Shown here: positions 35,249 through 43,641 of the stretch, piece after piece
Numbering within the stretch: position 1 is the stretch's first letter
Layout of the letters: the number at the start of each line of letters is the position of its first letter
From: Acidobacteriota bacterium
GTDB lineage: Bacteria > Acidobacteriota > Blastocatellia > Pyrinomonadales > Pyrinomonadaceae
Assembly (NCBI GenBank): GCA_016703965.1
Contig: JADJBB010000025.1
Coordinates: forward strand, 1,007,501 to 1,071,500
Direction: 5' to 3'
DNA length: 64,000 bases
The notes under the pieces: model-generated
Databases searched by the model: none
Told to the model about the DNA's origin: nothing
What the model saw: only the letters and a program-made list of their open reading frames with translations
Made by a program: the position numbers and the translations under genes

Positions 35249-36601
35249 TCATCTGGGCTGAATACCAAGATTCTTCATTCTTCGATACAGATGCGTTCGG
35301 TCGACGCCCATATTTTCGGCGGCTTTGGCAACATTTCCATCAAATTCTGAAAGTTTGTGGAGGATGAATTCCCGTTGGTAAGCATCGGTCGCTTCTTTGA
35401 AGCTGGGAAAGCGAAAGCTGACGGCGGCCGGTTCATAGGTGCCTTCCATATCAGGCAGATCGTCGGCCGAGATCGATTCTTTGGCTGACATGATGACGAT
35501 CCGCTCTATAGTGTTTTTCAGCTCCCGCACGTTACCGATCCATTCGTAATCCTGCAAGGCCTCGATCGCGTCAGTGCTGAATAGTTTTGGAGCTTTTCCA
35601 TACTCGCGTGAGAACTTCTGATTAAAATGCTCAACGAGCACGGGAACATCCTCACGCCGTTCACGAAGGGGCGGAACCTGGAACGGGATCACGTTTAGCC
35701 GATAAAATAGATCGGATCGAAACCGTCCGTTGTCGATAAGACTGTCTAGCGGTTGATTGGTCGCGGAGATCACACGTACATCAACGGTGATCGGTGTGTT
35801 GCTGCCGACCGGTTCGAACCGCTGCTCCTCCAGCACCCGGAGCATCTTCGCCTGGACCCGCGGTGACATGTCGCCGATCTCGTCGAGGAACAGAGTGGCT
35901 CCGTCCGCAACCTCGAACTTTCCCTTCTTCGACTTCATCGCCCCTGAAAACGCACCTTTTGCGTGGCCGAAAAGTTCGGATTCGACGAGTTCCTCAGGAA
36001 TAGCGGCAGAATTTATCTCAACGAAAGGAGCGTTGCGGCGCTTGGATTGAGCGTGGATCGCTCTTGCAACAAGCTCTTTTCCCGTGCCGCTTTCGCCCGA
36101 AATGAGAACGCGCCCATCCGTCGGAGCGACGATTGATATCTGCTTTCTGAGAGCACGCATAACGACCGATTCGCCGACCATGACGTATTGCTCGGACAGT
36201 TCGTTCTGCAGCTGTTGATTAGCGAGCTCAAGCTGCCGCTGCCGAACGGCGTTCTTTACCGTCACGACCGTGCGTTCCAGGCTAAGCGGCTTTTCTATGA
36301 AATCGAACGCCCCGAGCTTTGTAGATCGGACTGCAGTTTCAATGTTTCCGTGGCCTGAGATCATCACAACGGCCGCGTCAATTCCCTCTTCTTTCAGTCT
36401 GCCCAGGGTTTCAAGTCCATCGATCCCGTCGCCGAGCCAAATGTCGAGAAGGATACAGCTAAAATCCTGCTTCCTGACGAGTTCGAGACAGGCTTCGCCG
36501 GATTCGGCCGTTTCCACAGCAAAGCCTTCGTCCTCGAGCACGCCGCGAAGCGTGTCGCGGATGCCGCGTTCATCATCTACGATCAAGATCAAATTCTGCA
36601 T
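35249..36601 (-). CDS. ntrX: Sigma-54 dependent response regulator, NtrX-like
   Basis: 450 residues in three domains. The receiver (1-120) has LIVDDERGIRD, phospho-acceptor D in CILLDIWLGD and IEKPL. The AAA+ sigma-54 activator (about 140-365) has GESGTGKE (Walker A), the GAFTGA loop as GAFSGA, FLDEIGDM (Walker B) and the arginine-rich RVLEEQRFEPVG. The Fis-type HTH is at the end (GNVAKAAENMGVDRTHLYRRMKNLGI). Its start adjoins the histidine kinase stop, so the pair is one operon. It activates sigma-54 promoters on phosphorylation. Confidence 0.93.
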   Translation of the reverse strand: MQNLILIVDDERGIRDTLRGVLEDEGFAVETAESGEACLELVRKQDFSCILLDIWLGDGIDGLETLGRLKEEGIDAAVVMISGHGNIETAVRSTKLGAFDFIEKPLSLERTVVTVKNAVRQRQLELANQQLQNELSEQYVMVGESVVMRALRKQISIVAPTDGRVLISGESGTGKELVARAIHAQSKRRNAPFVEINSAAIPEELVESELFGHAKGAFSGAMKSKKGKFEVADGATLFLDEIGDMSPRVQAKMLRVLEEQRFEPVGSNTPITVDVRVISATNQPLDSLIDNGRFRSDLFYRLNVIPFQVPPLRERREDVPVLVEHFNQKFSREYGKAPKLFSTDAIEALQDYEWIGNVRELKNTIERIVIMSAKESISADDLPDMEGTYEPAAVSFRFPSFKEATDAYQREFILHKLSEFDGNVAKAAENMGVDRTHLYRRMKNLGIQPR

Positions 36602-38773
36602 TTATCCATTCACCGGCAGCTCAATTATAAACTTCGCCCCTTTTGGTTGGTTCGCAACCACCTTTATTTTGCCATTATGTTCAGCAATTATGCGATTGAC
36701 GATCGCAAGTCCGAGGCCTGTGCCGCGGCCTTTGGTCGAAAAATAAGGCTGAAACAACTTTTGCAGGTCCGCGGGAGCGATTCCCTTTCCGTTATCTGAA
36801 ACTTCGGCGATAACGAGGTCGCGAGCGGCATCGTGGCGGGTTGTGACCACGATCCGCGGCTCTTCGGCGTTGCCGTCAAAAGCCTCGACAGAATTTTCGA
36901 TCAGATTTACAAAGACGCGTTTCAACTGCTCAGGATCGATCAGAACCTCCGGAAGCGAGTCGGCTAACCCCAGATCGATAACGAGCCGCGTGAATCTACC
37001 GTCAAATGCTGTTTCCGCCTGTTCGATCACGCGGTTGAGATCGCCGGCTTCGAGTTTTGTATCGGGAAGGCGTGCGAACCGCGAGAATTCATCCACCATC
37101 GTCTTCAGTGAGGCCACTTCGCGAAGAATGGTCTCCGTACTTTCGTTGACCACATTTGCGATCGGGCCTTGGTCGGTGATCCGATTCCCGGAGCCCATTT
37201 CTTCGTGACCGCTGTTTGAGAACCGTTTGGCGATACGTTCAGCCGAAAGCTGGATCGGTGTTAGTGGATTCTTGATCTCGTGTGCCATCCGGCGGGCAAC
37301 TTCCTGCCAGGCTGACGCACGCTGGGCTGCTATCGATTCAGAGAGGTCTTCGATCACCAGAACTACGCCTCCGTCAGTCGGCAGTTTCGACGCGGTGAGA
37401 GCGACCGTTATCTCGGTCTCGCTATAGCCGTTTCCATTAGATCCCTGCCCTCCGAGAGCAGTCTGATCCGATGCATGGCCGACACGTCTGGCACGGCCAA
37501 GGAGCCGCTCGAGAACCAGCCTATTTTCGACATTTACAATATCCGCCAATTTCGCCGCCGAGAGATCTCTACCATCGAGCTTAAGAATGTCTGCTGCCGC
37601 CCGATTTATCGTGCTGATCCGATCATTTGCGTCGAACGAGATCACGCCGGTGGGCAGCGTTTCCAGCACAGTTTCAATGTACCTCCGTCTGTCGCTCAGT
37701 TCGATCGAATTCGACTCTAACGTCGCGGACATCTCGTTAAATGTGGTTACAAGAAGAGCAAGTTCATCTTCCGCAAGTACATCGACGCGATGGCCAAGAT
37801 TACCGCGAGCGATCTCGTTCGCTCCCTCAGCAAGGGCTTTGATCGGAGCGGTCAAGCCGCGAGCCACATGAAACGCGATCCAGCTGGATGCAAACATCAG
37901 CAGGAATGTCAGCACGCCGAGCGTTAGGAGTCCCACGCGCCGAATGGTGAGCTGTTTATTCTTCAAACCTTCGAACTCAGCAACAGACCGCTCGACGACC
38001 TGACTCAGAGTCCTCTCACCGAAAGGATCGGGTACAACAACAAGCGTGCGCCCGCCGGAAAGCGTCGCAAGCCCGACATCAAACCCTTTACCATCGCGAA
38101 GAGATGGATCGGCGGCATTCCCCGTTTTGGCGGCAGCGAGCAAACGGTCAAGTTCGGCCCGCTCGTCCGCCGTTAATTCGCGATCGTAGGATGCAACAGT
38201 TGCTTGATTCCTATCAAGAAGGCCGATATGGACAAGGCTTCCGGCAACCGCGACGCTCGCCAGATCACTGGAATTCGGCTCAGCCTTTTCGAAGGCTTTT
38301 GCAAGCATTCTCGCCGTTTCGTCGAGTTTGGCGGTCCGGTCGAGCAGTGACTGCCGCTGCATTTCCTTTGTTTCACGCAGCACGTTTTCGGGAATGCTTG
38401 TGAACCATCGGTCCAGCGCCCGATTCATAAACAGGTACGAGAACACGGCCATCGCAATGATCGGCATCAGACTGAGGGCGAAAAAATAGATCAGCAGCCG
38501 CGTTTTTATCTGGGCACCGAGGGTAAACGTCCTCCGCTCGCGTGCGAGCTTGATTATGCTTCGGAGGAAAATAAAGCCGAAAATAATGAGTGCCGCAAAA
38601 TTCAACCCCGAAAGGGCGTAGAGCAGTACGAGGTCACTGGATGAGTCGATCGTGAAATCTTTCCAAAGATTCGTCGATTGCAGAATGACCAGCATCACGA
38701 AGGACGCGGCCATAATGGTGCCGATCACCCAGGGCATCTTGCGTCGCTTCACCTTTGGAGACTCTGTTTCCAC
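36602..38773 (-). CDS. ntrY: Sensor histidine kinase, NtrY-like
   Basis: 723 residues. Membrane helices lie at about 15-35, 48-70, 90-112 and 290-310, with a periplasmic region between the last two. HAMP (about 305-365, RGLTAPIKALAEGANEIARG), PAS (about 375-490), the dimerisation/phosphoacceptor helix with AHEIKNPLTPIQLSAERIAKRF, and the HATPase domain (LKRVFVNLIENSVEA, DNGKGI, STKGRGTGLGLAIV) follow. The long unconserved stretch after PAS holds QTALGGQGSNGNG. It phosphorylates the adjacent NtrX. Confidence 0.93.
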   Translation of the reverse strand: METESPKVKRRKMPWVIGTIMAASFVMLVILQSTNLWKDFTIDSSSDLVLLYALSGLNFAALIIFGFIFLRSIIKLARERRTFTLGAQIKTRLLIYFFALSLMPIIAMAVFSYLFMNRALDRWFTSIPENVLRETKEMQRQSLLDRTAKLDETARMLAKAFEKAEPNSSDLASVAVAGSLVHIGLLDRNQATVASYDRELTADERAELDRLLAAAKTGNAADPSLRDGKGFDVGLATLSGGRTLVVVPDPFGERTLSQVVERSVAEFEGLKNKQLTIRRVGLLTLGVLTFLLMFASSWIAFHVARGLTAPIKALAEGANEIARGNLGHRVDVLAEDELALLVTTFNEMSATLESNSIELSDRRRYIETVLETLPTGVISFDANDRISTINRAAADILKLDGRDLSAAKLADIVNVENRLVLERLLGRARRVGHASDQTALGGQGSNGNGYSETEITVALTASKLPTDGGVVLVIEDLSESIAAQRASAWQEVARRMAHEIKNPLTPIQLSAERIAKRFSNSGHEEMGSGNRITDQGPIANVVNESTETILREVASLKTMVDEFSRFARLPDTKLEAGDLNRVIEQAETAFDGRFTRLVIDLGLADSLPEVLIDPEQLKRVFVNLIENSVEAFDGNAEEPRIVVTTRHDAARDLVIAEVSDNGKGIAPADLQKLFQPYFSTKGRGTGLGLAIVNRIIAEHNGKIKVVANQPKGAKFIIELPVNG

Positions 38774-38832
38774 GTGTGCAAGTTTAACACGGCCGCTGCT
38801 TTCCGTTAGAATCTTTCGCTAGTGCTGGAAAT

Positions 38833-39744
38833 ATGAACGCGATCCTTTTCAACGAAAACACAGGCTTGCTTCGCAGCGGCTGGCGAGCAGCGATATTTCT
38901 ATTCGCTTATGTTTTTGCTGCCGCGTTCTTCGGATTGGCCGGCCAGTCATTCGTGCTCGTGCTTCAGGCCGCGGGCTATGCCGGGCCAACAGCTTACTTT
39001 GTATCAAATGCTTTCTCCTCGCTCGTTCCCGCAATTCTGTTAGGGTGGCTGTGCGGAAAGTTCCTTGAAAAATTGCCTTATCGGGCGCTCGGAGCGGCAT
39101 TTACTAAGGGCTGGCTAAAACACTTTCTTCTTGGCCTGCTGATCGGCGGCATCACACTTTCGCTCGCGGCTGGCGTCGGTTTTGCCTTCGGCAGCCTGAG
39201 GTTCGTGCTAAATGACGTCTCCGCAGCTAATGTAATCGGTTCTGCGGCCTTATCTTTTGCGGTTTTCGCGGTGGCAGCGGCATTTGAAGAAGCTCTATTT
39301 CGTGGCTACCTTTTGCAGACATTCGCCCGATCTGGCTTGGCGTGGCTCGCGATCCTTCTGACGTCAGTATTTTTCGGGGCTCTTCACGCAGGTAATCCGG
39401 GTCCCAGCATTATCTCGACTGCAAACACGATACTCGCCGGCGTTTGGTTCAGCGTTGCTTATTTGAAAACACGGGACCTTTGGTTCGTCTGGGGCCTGCA
39501 CCTAATGTGGAACTGGATGCAGGGCTCATTCTTTGGAATAGAAGTCAGCGGATTGACCGAGATAACAAAGTATCCCGTTTTCAAGGAGATCGACTTCGGA
39601 CCAACATGGCTGACTGGCCAAGCCTACGGGATCGAGGGCGGCATTCTCTGCACGATCTCGATCGTCATCGCGATCGCGATCGTTTTTTTCATGCCAAATC
39701 TAAAACCGGATGAAGAAGCGCTGAGAATGAATACGCCGAAATGA
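38833..39744 (+). CDS. CPBP-family intramembrane glutamic endopeptidase (2)
   Basis: 303 residues with about eight hydrophobic segments. Catalytic motifs are EEALFRGYLL and FFGALHAGNPG, with the late WGLHLMWNW as the third motif. Same family as the protein at 9832 but not close in sequence. It begins 59 bases from the divergent ntrY start. An inverted repeat element follows the stop. Confidence 0.88.
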   Translation: MNAILFNENTGLLRSGWRAAIFLFAYVFAAAFFGLAGQSFVLVLQAAGYAGPTAYFVSNAFSSLVPAILLGWLCGKFLEKLPYRALGAAFTKGWLKHFLLGLLIGGITLSLAAGVGFAFGSLRFVLNDVSAANVIGSAALSFAVFAVAAAFEEALFRGYLLQTFARSGLAWLAILLTSVFFGALHAGNPGPSIISTANTILAGVWFSVAYLKTRDLWFVWGLHLMWNWMQGSFFGIEVSGLTEITKYPVFKEIDFGPTWLTGQAYGIEGGILCTISIVIAIAIVFFMPNLKPDEEALRMNTPK

Positions 39745-39746
39745 TT

Positions 39747-39881
39747 GGAGCGCAAGCGTCCCGCTTGCCAACACCGCCGCTTCGGCGGTGTGAAAAAAGC
39801 TGAGGTGAGATCGACGTGGCTAAATACTAAAACAATTCACGCCGGAGGAACCGGCGTTGGCAAGCAAGATGCTTGTGCTCC
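39747..39881. repeat. REPIN-like inverted pair of composite palindromes
   Basis: Left unit 39747-39794: GGAGCGCAAGCGTCCCGCTTGC-type palindrome, then CACCGCCG/CGGCGGTG hairpin, then TGAA. Right unit 39836-39881 is the same layout in reverse orientation (TTCACGCCGG...CAAGCAAGATGCTTGTGCTCC). A spacer of 41 bases separates them. It fills the gap between the CPBP gene and nadC; the frame running through it is not a gene. Confidence 0.88.
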
Positions 39882-39887
39882 AGTCTG

Positions 39888-40745
39888 CTACGCGATCTGT
39901 ATTTTGAACGAAATATCTACCGCTCGTGCCGAGTGAGTGAGTTTTCCAACCGAGATCAGATCGACACCCGCTTCGGCATAAGACCGCACACGGTCGAGGT
40001 CCATATTTCCTGATGCTTCGATAAGCACGGCGGGATTGATCGAGCGGGCCATCTGGACCAATTTGGCGGCCTCTTCCGGAGTTTGATTGTCGAGCATGAC
40101 GATCTCGGCACCGGCGTTTATGGCTTCGCGAAGCTGGGCCCAATTTGAGATCTCGACCTCGATCTTATGAAGATGCCCGACCTTGTTTTTGGCAGCTTTG
40201 ACGGCCTCGGTGATGCCACCGGCGAGGGCGATGTGGTTGTCTTTGATCAGGACGCCGTCGTCGAGGCCCATGCGATGATTCTTGCCGCCGCCGATCGTAA
40301 CGGCGTATTTTTCGAGCATTCGTAAGCCCGGCGTTGTCTTTCGCGTATCAACGATCTGAGCTGAAGTTCCCTCTATCGCCTTAACAAACTGCCGCGTCAG
40401 CGTCGCGATGCCTGACAAACGCTGGACCAGATTCAACGCCGTTCGCTCACCAACGAGCAGAACGTCTGCATAGCCTTTCAGCGTAGCGAAAACGGTTCCA
40501 GCCGTTATCTCATCACCGTCGCCAAACGATGCCTCGATCTCAGAGCTGTCCGGATCGAGATGAAAAAACACCGCCTCAGCGACATCCAGCCCGCAAAGCA
40601 CGAGGTCTTCTTTCGCCAAAAACCTGCCGAATCCACGCGTATCCTGCGGAACCGTCGCGGTGGTCGTAATATCACCGCGCCCGATATCTTCGGCGAGAAA
40701 TTCACCAATGCTCGCCAGCACATCTCCGTTTTCTAACCAATTCAT
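39888..40745 (-). CDS. nadC: Nicotinate-nucleotide pyrophosphorylase (quinolinate phosphoribosyltransferase)
   Basis: 285 residues. Seen: DIGRGDITT at the start, ERTALNLVQRLSGIAT, DTRKTTPGLRMLEKYAV, GGKNHRMGLDDGVLIKDNH and the C-terminal barrel strands with MLDNQTPEE and IEASGNMDLDRV. It converts quinolinate and PRPP to nicotinate mononucleotide in NAD synthesis. nadA and nadB are not in the window. Its ATG overlaps the TAA of the upstream secreted protein gene (TAATG), so translation is coupled. Confidence 0.96.
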   Translation of the reverse strand: MNWLENGDVLASIGEFLAEDIGRGDITTTATVPQDTRGFGRFLAKEDLVLCGLDVAEAVFFHLDPDSSEIEASFGDGDEITAGTVFATLKGYADVLLVGERTALNLVQRLSGIATLTRQFVKAIEGTSAQIVDTRKTTPGLRMLEKYAVTIGGGKNHRMGLDDGVLIKDNHIALAGGITEAVKAAKNKVGHLHKIEVEISNWAQLREAINAGAEIVMLDNQTPEEAAKLVQMARSINPAVLIEASGNMDLDRVRSYAEAGVDLISVGKLTHSARAVDISFKIQIA

Positions 40746-41443
40746 TATTTATCTTCAGCCTTTATGGGCATGATAGGCTCTTCGATGCGGATGTCGGTGT
40801 ACGAATAGTTCGCTACGCTCCGCATAAATCGTTTGTCGCCCGCGATATCCTGCTCAATGATCTTGCGAACGATCTGTCCCCCGTTGTTGATCCAGAATTG
40901 CGTGGTTTCGGTTCGAGTCATGCCTTCTTTCGAATTGTCGCTCTGGACAGCACGCGCTTCATACATCGAAACCTCTTGTCCGTCGATGGTTCCGCGACTT
41001 ACAAATTTGCTGTTACCGATCGGATAAACAGCACCACCGGCCAATTCGCCAAATCTGGCAACCGAAGCCTCGCTTCCCGCTTTGCGAGCCGGTGAGGTTG
41101 CGACCGATTCCCAGTCTTCTTCGTTCGTGCGGCGAAAGGTCTTATCAGCGACCACCAAGGTCTCGACACGCGTTCCGCCTGTTTCGGAAATTATTTGAAA
41201 TCTATCAGGGTTGATCGTGGCAAAAGTCTCGGTGATCTTATTGAACGACGTTCCGTCACGCTCGGTAAACCATTCGGTCGTTAGAACGACGCGGAACGAG
41301 GCGTTGTCGAGCTTTCGCTCAGCCTTACCGGTGATCGTACCGACTTCGTCACTGGTCTGTTTAGCCTTTTGACCGAAGGCGGGAACAGACGCGACCGTCG
41401 CGAATACAGCAAAAAAAGCAGCTGAAATGTAAATCTTTTTCAT
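40745..41443 (-). CDS. Secreted protein, LolA-like in outline, unknown function
   Basis: 232 residues from ATG 41443, with AGAGGA 6 bases upstream; the longer frame adds 14 codons without a ribosome site. A signal peptide (KKIYISAAFFAVFATVASVPAFGQ) precedes a beta-rich body: ASFRVVLTTEWFTE, FATINPDRFQIISETGG, FWINNGGQIVRKIIEQDI. The overall plan resembles LolA/LppX beta sheets that carry lipids, but the match is only in outline. Coupled to nadC by a 1-base overlap, without an obvious functional link. Confidence 0.65.
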   Translation of the reverse strand: MKKIYISAAFFAVFATVASVPAFGQKAKQTSDEVGTITGKAERKLDNASFRVVLTTEWFTERDGTSFNKITETFATINPDRFQIISETGGTRVETLVVADKTFRRTNEEDWESVATSPARKAGSEASVARFGELAGGAVYPIGNSKFVSRGTIDGQEVSMYEARAVQSDNSKEGMTRTETTQFWINNGGQIVRKIIEQDIAGDKRFMRSVANYSYTDIRIEEPIMPIKAEDK

Positions 41444-41535
41444 GAATGATTCCTCTGGATCCAAATGAAGTTTTCGGGCAGACATAGAATATCACGCAGA
41501 CTTGGTTTAGTCTCGAAAAATCTTATTAAGTCTTC

Positions 41536-41564
41536 CCAAAATGCTCGCGGGCCGGGCATTTTGG
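41536..41564. promoter_or_regulatory. Perfect dyad before the lipoprotein gene
   Basis: CCAAAATGC (41536-41544) and GCATTTTGG (41556-41564) form a perfect 9-bp inverted repeat with an 11-base GC-rich loop. It ends 13 bases before ATG 41578. It could be an operator or an mRNA hairpin covering the ribosome site. Confidence 0.45.
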
Positions 41565-41577
41565 TAAAGTGTTGATA

Positions 41578-41988
41578 ATGAGCAGTTTTATAAAGTTCCC
41601 CGCGATCATTTTCTCAGTGTTTCTCGCTTTAACCGCCGCGTGCAGCGATGGTAAGACAGGAATCGCCAGCCTGCGGGTTTCAAAAGACTTCGAAGGCAAG
41701 GCCGAATCGGTCAGTTTCAAAGGCGGCGAGACGTTGTTTGCAAGCGCCGTCCTAGCAAACGCTCCGGCCAAAGGTAAAATTGTCTTCACCATCAAGAACG
41801 ACAAAGGTGCGATCCTGCCCGGGACGGAATACAAGGTCGATGTCAACAACAGTTCCACGACCGCCTACAAAGTTCAGATCGCCGAAAAAGCCACGCCCGG
41901 TAAATATATCCTGACCGCTGATCTGCATGACGGAAACGGTGAGAAGAAAGATACAAAAAATGCTGACATAACTATCGCGGCTCCATAG
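41578..41988 (+). CDS. Small lipoprotein (1 of a tandem pair)
   Basis: 136 residues from ATG 41578. A lipobox is seen in SVFLALTAACS. The mature part is a single beta-sandwich-like domain: SLRVSKDFEGKAESVSFKGGETLFASAVLANAP, then VFTIKNDKGAILPG and KYILTADLHDGNGEKKDTK. The next gene encodes a clear paralogue. The surface or periplasmic role is unknown. Confidence 0.7.
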   Translation: MSSFIKFPAIIFSVFLALTAACSDGKTGIASLRVSKDFEGKAESVSFKGGETLFASAVLANAPAKGKIVFTIKNDKGAILPGTEYKVDVNNSSTTAYKVQIAEKATPGKYILTADLHDGNGEKKDTKNADITIAAP

Positions 41989-42063
41989 CTGCCGCCTTTG
42001 ACTTTACTGAAACAACTCGCTACTCTCCCTGTTTCGTATTCAAACCATCAAGGAGATCATTAA

Positions 42064-42528
42064 GTGAAGATCAAACTCAGTATAATTACCGCTCTATTTG
42101 CATTTGCCGCCGCCTGCAGCTTTAGCACGGCAAACATGAGCAGCTTTGAGACCTCAAAAGACAAAGACGGCAAAACCAAATCGACCACGTTCAAAGCCGG
42201 CGAAACCATCTACGCCAACGCGGTCATCGCAAACGCACCTGGCAAGACAACAACCAAGATCTATATCAACGACGACAAGGGCAAACTTCTGCCTGGTTCC
42301 GATGTTAAGGTCGAACTCGCTAGCAGCGGAACGGCCGCCTACAACCTGCCGATTCCTGCGAGCTTCGCAGGTGGTAAATTCACCATCGTCGCCGACATGC
42401 TCGATGACAAAGGCGAAAAGAAAGACAGCAAAAGCGTTTCCATCACCATCGAAGCAGGTGCTCCAGCACCAGTTGCGGCTCCTGCGGCAGATGACAAAGA
42501 TCACGACGGCGACAAAGACGACAAATAG
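42064..42528 (+). CDS. Small lipoprotein (2 of a tandem pair)
   Basis: 154 residues from GTG 42064, with AAGGAG about 10 bases upstream. Lipobox ALFAFAAACS. The body parallels its neighbour segment by segment: SSFETSKDKDGKTKSTTFKAGETIYANAVIANAP, KIYINDDKGKLLPGSDVKV, FTIVADMLDDKGEKKDSKSV. It differs by an Ala/Pro and Asp/Lys/His-rich tail (DDKDHDGDKDDK) that could bind cations. A tandem duplication is evident. A strong terminator follows. Confidence 0.72.
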   Translation: MKIKLSIITALFAFAAACSFSTANMSSFETSKDKDGKTKSTTFKAGETIYANAVIANAPGKTTTKIYINDDKGKLLPGSDVKVELASSGTAAYNLPIPASFAGGKFTIVADMLDDKGEKKDSKSVSITIEAGAPAPVAAPAADDKDHDGDKDDK

Positions 42529-42553
42529 TCTCCGCGTGCGCTAAATACATGAA

Positions 42554-42582
42554 TGAGCCGGTTTTTGCCGGCTCATTTTTTT
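42554..42582 (+). terminator. Intrinsic terminator after the lipoprotein pair
   Basis: TGAGCCGG (42554-42561) pairs with CCGGCTCA (42568-42575), followed by seven T. Confidence 0.93.
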
Positions 42583-42607
42583 GCCCAAACGGTCGCGGGA
42601 TCATTTT

Positions 42608-43311
42608 CTAATCTTCCGAGATCGTCACGCTCATGTTTGGCGAATACTGTCCGACGTCCTGATTGTTCTTCATCAGAATACAGCGAATAAAACCGCTTTC
42701 CGGAACACCTTCCGTCGCGGGTCGAATGACGATCGTCGCGGGCAAACGCGTAAGAAACGCCGCCAGATTCCAAATATCTTCGCCCTTTCGCATGTATTCG
42801 ACCCGCATCGCGTCCGTTCCGTTGAGACTGCCGGTGATCCGTACGCTGTTCGCTCCGACCGCCGACACATTTGGCTGCGGTGCGATCTCGGCGAGCATAG
42901 GAGCGACACGTTTCGGCTCATTATTCTCAGATCCGCACCGATCGCCGTTGTAAAACCCGGCGCTGATTTAACGATCTCGATGAGAGCTCGAAACTCGGCG
43001 TAAATCCCCGCCGACGCGCCGCCCGGCGGCATCGAGTTATCAAACAGCGGCCGCGGCGGCAAAGGCTCCGACGACCGTTCGCTCGAAAGGATCAGATCTC
43101 GCCAGCTAACCAAGGCCTTCATCGTCGCTCTGGACCGCTCAACGAGTCCGTTCACGTAAATAAATGTGTCGCAGATCTCCTTTATCCGAGCAGTTTGTGC
43201 CGGCGTAATGGGCAAAACCGATTCGTACGAATCGATCTTCGCCCGCATATTTTCAAATAACGCCTGCTTTTCGCCAAGCGCGTAAGGTAACCAATCTTCC
43301 CGTGCCGTCAT
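42608..43311 (-). CDS. Conserved-looking protein of unknown function (frameshifted at about 42930)
   Basis: ATG 43311 is preceded by GGAGG at 9 bases. The first part (43311 to about 42930) is helical: MTAREDWLPYALGEKQALFEN ... ARIKEICDTFIYVNGLVERSRATMKAL, about 125 residues. It then goes out of frame. The other frame supplies the end, SENNEPKRVAPMLAEIAPQP, then a beta-rich fibronectin-III-like region (ALRVEYMRKGED-type strands) to the stop at 42608. One extra T near 42930 (GATCTGAG to GATTCTGAG) restores a 235-residue protein. No family recognised. Confidence 0.65.
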
Positions 43312-43432
43312 GAGAGTTTTCCTCCACGAAAAAATACCGTCAAACCATCGTCGAAACGCTTCCGACAACAGTAAACCGAAGTATTTTAATTATTTCCCGG
43401 AGATTTTGTAAAGAAATTTCTGCTCAGACAAG

Positions 43433-43601
43433 CGATGCAGTCACCCCATCGGACGATGCGATTGCTCCATCGGACGATGTAGTCATTCCATCGACCGATG
43501 GCGTTACTCCATCGGACGATGCAGTCACTCCATCGGACGCTGCCACTACTACATCGGACGATGCAATTGCTCCATCGTCCGATGAAACGCGACATCGATC
43601 G
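43433..43601. repeat. 21-bp tandem repeat built on a CATCGgaCGATG dyad
   Basis: Seven full units begin at 43446, 43467, 43488, 43509, 43530, 43551 and 43572, exactly 21 bases apart, with a partial unit on each side. Each has a core CCATCGGACGATG (two variants: ACC and GTCC in the middle) and a variable AGTCACT/ATTGCT spacer. The array fills most of the 330-bp gap between two minus-strand genes. Because 21 is a multiple of three, frames stay open on both strands, but none has a good start. Confidence 0.9.
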
Positions 43602-43641
43602 TAAAAAGATTATCAACGGGCGATCGTAAAGTCCTTGTGCA

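Noticed and set aside
39745..39936. 63-codon plus-strand frame after the CPBP gene
   Set aside because: It runs through both repeat units and into the end of nadC; the peptide is a by-product of the repeat.
43433..43601. Possible CRISPR array
   Set aside because: The period is only 21 bp, the spacers are 8 bp and similar to one another, and there are no cas genes. This is a tandem repeat.
43386..43616. Minus-strand frame reading repeated RWSNCIV heptads through the 21-bp array
   Set aside because: A 21-bp period keeps every frame open, and the composition (Trp, Cys, Arg) is unlikely for a protein. The array is better explained as DNA sites.
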